This document shows positions 60,201 to 64,000 of a stretch of DNA of 64,000 bases, piece after piece. A program made the translations under genes and the position numbers. The notes below the pieces were generated by a model. It was not told the origin of the DNA. It was given only the letters and a program-made list of their open reading frames with translations, and did not search any database. Each line of letters begins with the position of its first letter. Within the stretch, counting starts at the first letter, position 1. The stretch is from Akebia trifoliata (lineage: Eukaryota > Streptophyta > Magnoliopsida > Ranunculales > Lardizabalaceae): contig CM030714.1 in the NCBI GenBank assembly GCA_017979445.1, positions 16,239,892 through 16,303,891 on the forward strand, written 5' to 3'.

Positions 60201-60399
60201 CGTTATTAGACTTATATAGGCTTCCGCTAGTATTATATTTTGTATATGTATGCAGGATTGTATGTTGTTTATCAGGTGCAGGTTGAACGCCTTGGAATGC
60301 TAACATAAACAGAGGAGACCATGCCGAAATTTCGAGGTGCTACATAATACCTCGAGATCTGACATGGGGATTTGTGTTAGCGTTCGGCGGGGTACCACA
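57233..60399 (+). mobile_element. Solo LTR of the main gypsy family, plus orientation
   Basis: 3167 bp. TGTAAAACCCC at the start and GGGGTACCACA at the end, GAATC on both sides. Homologous to the reverse complement of the LTRs at 1748-5211 and 10356-13638: the shared start region contains TTCGTATCTCGAGG and the shared end contains TTTGTGTTAGCGTT. No internal domain, so a solo LTR. Its middle carries a private 173-bp tandem repeat where the other copies have GTCGGTGG clusters. Confidence 0.92.
57959..58330 (+). repeat. Tandem repeat, period about 173 bp, in the solo LTR
   Basis: Two full units plus the start of a third. GTCAAAAATCAGCC occurs at about 58054 and 58226, CGGGGTCAAACCG at about 58119 and 58293, and GCAGAAG/GTAGAAG with gaga marks each unit start. 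The open frames here are by-products of the repeat. Confidence 0.85.
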
Positions 60400-60404
60400 G
60401 AATC
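60400..60404. repeat. TSD GAATC (right copy)
   Basis: Partner of 57228-57232. Confidence 0.9.
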
Positions 60405-61016
60405 ACTTTGAGTTGAGAATAAGAGGATGTGCTTAATAATCAATTACCTTAATAGAGTCTCAACAAACTAAATATAGAAGAGCAAATGGGAACCAAGAGT
60501 CACCAAACGTCAAGGTTGGGAGAAAAATACAATTTACACAAAAATCGAACTTAAATAATTAAGCAAGCATTAAAGAAATGGTAGAGTAAGAACTTAGCTT
60601 GAGCTTTCTCGGCAAATAAGAGATTAAGAGGGTATAAATGCCAATTCCCCTTAAGTAAATCTGCAGCACTCAAGTGCACAAATCACAATGATAACAAATC
60701 AACTTTCCGGACTGTTGGTTAGTGAACTCTAAAGCACAAAAAGAAGAGTCGATGACTTACCCAAGGTTCAATGTAAAATTTTCAAGGGTCATGGGTGAGT
60801 CATCGACTCAAAGGAAAATTAAGCTAGGCCGTGAATTAGCCTAGGCCATGGGTAACCTACAACCTAGCATAATTTTAAGCTTTGGAAACTTGATTTTGAA
60901 GAGTTGGGATCCATCGAGATGAGCCACTTGGTTACATTGAAGGCTCTTGAATTGGACTTCTCTTTGTTGGATTTGAGAGCTCTTGGGCATAGTTTGGACT
61001 AATTGGGGTGTCTACA

Positions 61017-62010
61017 ATGTCGACTCAAAAATTTCTTAAGGTTTAAACAGATTATGTCTTGCTTAGACGTAAACCTAGTCCCGGTTTCAATCTGGAACTC
61101 TGTTTTTGATGCCGTGAGTTGCAAAATCTATCTTGACAAGACGGAATCGATGTATTTGGTTTCGTTCATATTAGAAGTTGTTTGTCCGATATAGTTGTCA
61201 AGTTGGAAATTTCCTAAGGTCATGTAACATGAACTAAAAGTTATCTCTACTTACCTGGGTTCATTCTGAGGTGGCCAACTTAAACAATATACGTCCCACT
61301 AGTGGGGGTCAATGGGTCGACTTTAGTTCAGCTCTACAATACCCAAAAGTGAACTTAAACAAAGCATTAGTTTTTTTTTTTTTTTTTTGTTTCTTATCGT
61401 TTCTGATTTCGGATTAGCCATTATAGACCCTACAAAAACCCGATACCCATTAAGTTCTCGTTAAAATAAACAATTCTTTTGAATGAGAAATAAAGAAGAG
61501 TACCCCATGGAAGGTTTGAGAAGAAATAACAAGGGTTTTAAGGTTATTTTTATTAGACCTTACAAGAAAACCAAGGTCAAGCAGCATGTCCGAATTATTA
61601 AAAAAAAAAAAAAAAAAAGGAATTAGAGATGCCACGTGAAGTATTCCTCCAAAAATCACAATATTTTTCTAAAAATTATTACTTAGATCGATGTTCATGT
61701 AATAAGTTTTATTTTTCTTTAAAAAAAAAAAAAAAAAAAAAAAAAGACACAAGACCAAGTTTGATGCGAAGAATCCTCATAACAGGGGTTATGTGATGCC
61801 ATGCATGCCCAAGGGATGACAGAGGGATAAGGTATACCTAACACCATAACAGGGGTAAGGTATTACCTTAACCCCCAAGGGATAAAGTTAAAAGCAGTTG
61901 GGAATCTAAAATATCTCCACCATAAAACTACCATTTGTCAGCTCCCAATGCTCGTAAAATTGTAAACCTCTTAGACCAAAATTAGGTAAAACAAAACCAT
62001 TGAGATTTCC
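61017..62010. other. No gene seen; upstream region of the GH5 gene
   Basis: Contains the repeat block shared with 55255-55345, poly-T (61371-61388) and two poly-A tracts (61600-61618, 61722-61744), plus small direct repeats around ACAGGGGT(T)A near 61783-61860. No protein recognised. Confidence 0.45.
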
Positions 62011-62019
62011 TATATATAT
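62011..62019 (+). promoter_or_regulatory. TATA box of the GH5 gene
   Basis: TATATATAT about 105 bp upstream of the ATG at 62125. This supports translation from 62125 rather than from codons further upstream. Confidence 0.45.
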
Positions 62020-62124
62020 TTTTTGAAGGTTGCAATTATATTAGGTAAACAAGACCACTTGAACCCAAAACAAATTACATTTATAGATGCTAATAAGATA
62101 GGAGAAGACCTTCCACTTAGAGAA

Positions 62125-64000
62125 ATGCTTGACAAATCTTTTCAATCCATCTTCTTAATTGTATTTTTTCTCTTTGGATCTCAAGCTAATTCATTACCAC
62201 TCTCGACAAGCAACAAATGGATTGTAGATGATACATCAGGCAATCGTGTTAAGCTTCGTTGCGTGAATTGGGTTACACACATGCAACCCATGTTGGCAGA
62301 AGGACTAAACAAGAAGCCGATAAGAGAAATTGCTCTTCGGGTATCGTCACTAGGATTCAATTGTGTGCGTCTTACATGGGCAACCTATATGTTCACCAAA
62401 GCACGTTATGCGAACTTGACTGTCAGTCGTTCACTTGAATCACTAAGCCTAAGAGGGGCAGCAAGAGGTGTAGCTAAGAACAACCCATCATTCTTGAATT
62501 TCACTTTAATTCAAGCTTTTGATATGGTTGTCGACGAGCTTGGTGTGCAAGGTCTCATGGTGGTGCTTGATAATCATGTTAGCTGGCCTAAGTGGTGTTG
62601 CGGTTATGATGATGGAAATGGATTTTTCGGAGACAGACATTTTGATCCAAAGGAATGGCTAGAAGGTTTAGTCATGGTGGCTAATAGATTTAAGGGTAAA
62701 GCTCAGGTTTGTTAATAGAAATTTTCTTGATTTCATTAAATATTCTATGAAAAAGATTTTGGAGTAAAAAGCATGTTTGGTGGGCACATGACTTTTGGAT
62801 TATCTTAAAAGCTAGAAGTCAAAGAGGGGTTGAAGCTAGCCAGACCCCACTTTGCTTTTGCACGCATTGGATGTCACGAAAATTATGAGATTTTGGGATA
62901 GAAATCTTCCAATTTTTCTGTTAATTATATAAATGCCTTGGATTTTTTAAGTTAGAAGTGAGCCAAATAGGGTCTAAGGATTTTTATTTGTACTCTAAAA
63001 CTGGTCCTTTAACATACTATAAGAAATAAGGTTAGTAACATTTCTTACAATTAAACCTAATTCACAGGTGGTGGGCATGAGCATGCGCAATGAATTACGA
63101 GGTCCACACCAGAACGAGCACGATTGGTATCGAAATGTCAGAAAGGGAGCAAGAAGTATCCACAAGGCAAACCCAAATGTTCTCGTGATTGTTTCAGGCT
63201 TGAATTACGACTCGGATTTGAGCTTCTTAGGGAGGAAACCTTTAGGTGATTTGAACTTCTATAACAAGTTGGTTTATGAGGTGCATTGGTACTCATTTAG
63301 TGATGGGGGACGTAGAGATTGGGAAGTGCAACCGCAGAGTCGGGTATGTGCCAATGCAATTAGAAGGTTTGATGAAAGAGCTGGTTTTGTGGTGCAAGGT
63401 GAGAAGCCTGTCCCATTGTTTGTGAGTGAATTTGGTGTGGACCAAAGAGGGGTGAACAGAGCTGATAACCAATTCTTGAGCTGTTTTCTAGCCTTTTCCG
63501 TGGAGAGGGATTTGGATTGGGCTATGTGGGCGTTGCAGGGGAGCTACTACTTGAGGAATGGGCGTGCTGGGTTTGAAGAAACTTATGGGGTTTTAGATAT
63601 AAGTTGGAACAATTCTAGAAATCCCAAATTTCATAAGAGATTTCGGCTGATTCAAGAGATGATACAAGGCATGCCTCTTCTCATTTTACTTTATTTCATT
63701 TTTAATGGTTTTTTTTTTTTTTTCTGAGAGTTTATATTACCACACCAACATTTTTCACAAGTCACAACAACAAAATAATAATAAATCTTAATTCATACAG
63801 ATCCAGGATCCAATGTTTCGACATACCAACTTATGTATCATCCGTTGAGTGGACAATGTATATGGCTGAATGAGAACAATACCATTCAAGCAGTCGATTG
63901 TATTAACCGAAGCCAATGGAATTACATTGGGGACGGTTCTCCAATCAGGTTGATGGTACATCTCTATGTCTGAAGGCTGTTGGGGATGGGCTTCCAGTGA
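62125..64000 (+). CDS. Glycoside hydrolase family 5 protein, secreted, 3' end frameshifted and cut by window
   Basis: A secreted endo-glycanase-type enzyme of the plant GH5 (cellulase-fold) group acting on cell-wall beta-glycans; the substrate cannot be read from sequence. Exons: 62125-62706, 63068-63668, 63801 onward. The ATG at 62125 gives a signal peptide (SIFLIVFFLFGSQANS). Exon 1 has RCVNWVTHMQPMLAEGL and VVLDNHVSWPKWCCG. Exon 2 has the acid/base region GMSMRNELRGP, YEVHWYSFSDG, the nucleophile region FVSEFGVDQRG and DWAMWALQGSYYLR. Exon 3 starts the ricin-B-like C-terminal domain (YQLMYHPLSGQC). Intron 1 is GT-AG; intron 2 needs a GC donor (CAAG/GCATGC). At about 63955 the frame slips and a TGA follows (63971-63973), whereas one extra base restores family-like LCLKAVGDGLPV. 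Catalytic part intact; C-terminus doubtful. Confidence 0.88.

Larger units (their letters stand above)
56791..61016 (-). mobile_element. LTR of the second family, split by a nested solo LTR
   Basis: On the minus strand it starts at 61016 with TGTAGACACCCCAATTAG and runs to 60405, resumes at 57232, and reaches a TATA box (TTATAAATAG, 56791-56800) about 1.04 kb in. The element at 1-1246 has the same start and TATA spacing. The far LTR end lies further left and could not be fixed. No TSD could be tested. Confidence 0.55.

Noticed and set aside
62023..62124. Upstream extension of the GH5 frame from a TTG codon
   Set aside because: There is no ATG. The segment precedes an excellent signal peptide that starts at the ATG at 62125, and the TATA box lies only about 10 bp before it.

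Overview
This window is nuclear DNA of a flowering plant, most likely a eudicot. The evidence is intron-containing plant gene families (an RTNLB reticulon and a plant-type GH5 glycoside hydrolase), an initiator-Met-tRNA-primed Ty3/gypsy element, CACTA and hAT transposons, TA-rich microsatellites, and low GC. I could not name the species. Only two host genes are well supported. The rest is mobile DNA and AT-rich intergenic sequence, much of it nested insertions whose order can be read from target-site duplications (TSDs).

Region by region. 1-13638 is a decayed minus-strand Ty3/gypsy element: 5' LTR 10356-13638, primer-binding site, gag, protease, RT, RNase H, integrase. Three insertions cut it: an LTR of another family at 1-1246, a solo LTR of its own family at 1748-5211 (TSD TCGGC), and an unrelated LTR-like element at 7034-8264 (TSD GGAAC). 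13639-19200 holds minisatellites and a broken minus-strand gag-like or mobile-domain-like gene. 20688-21421 is a hAT-type non-autonomous element with an 8-bp TSD.

23086-32480 is the most striking part: 25 hairpin-rich MITE-like units packed back to back and separated only by (TA)n tracts. A 26th copy sits alone inside an LTR at 40290-40631, where homologous LTRs in the same window supply the empty site. The units share one core of two long imperfect hairpins but have at least six kinds of terminal arms. The closest precedent I know is the rice Micron family, which inserts in (TA)n.

33540-36096 is an apparently intact five-exon RTNLB gene on the minus strand (246 codons by my splicing). 37176-41706 is a composite of one truncated and one near-full LTR, flanked by a single TSD (TGAGA). 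47213-54173 is a 6.96-kb CACTA element (TIRs, subterminal repeats, TSD CCC) carrying a frameshifted fragment resembling the cytochrome c maturation gene CCMH. 57233-60399 is another solo LTR of the main family (TSD GAATC), inserted into an LTR of a second family that starts at 61016. 62125-64000 is the 5' and middle part of a GH5 gene; its C-terminal lectin-like exon follows a GC-AG intron and carries an apparent one-base frameshift.

The genes form no operon or pathway. The history recorded is repeated insertion, LTR-LTR recombination to solo LTRs, and local spread of a TA-targeting MITE family.
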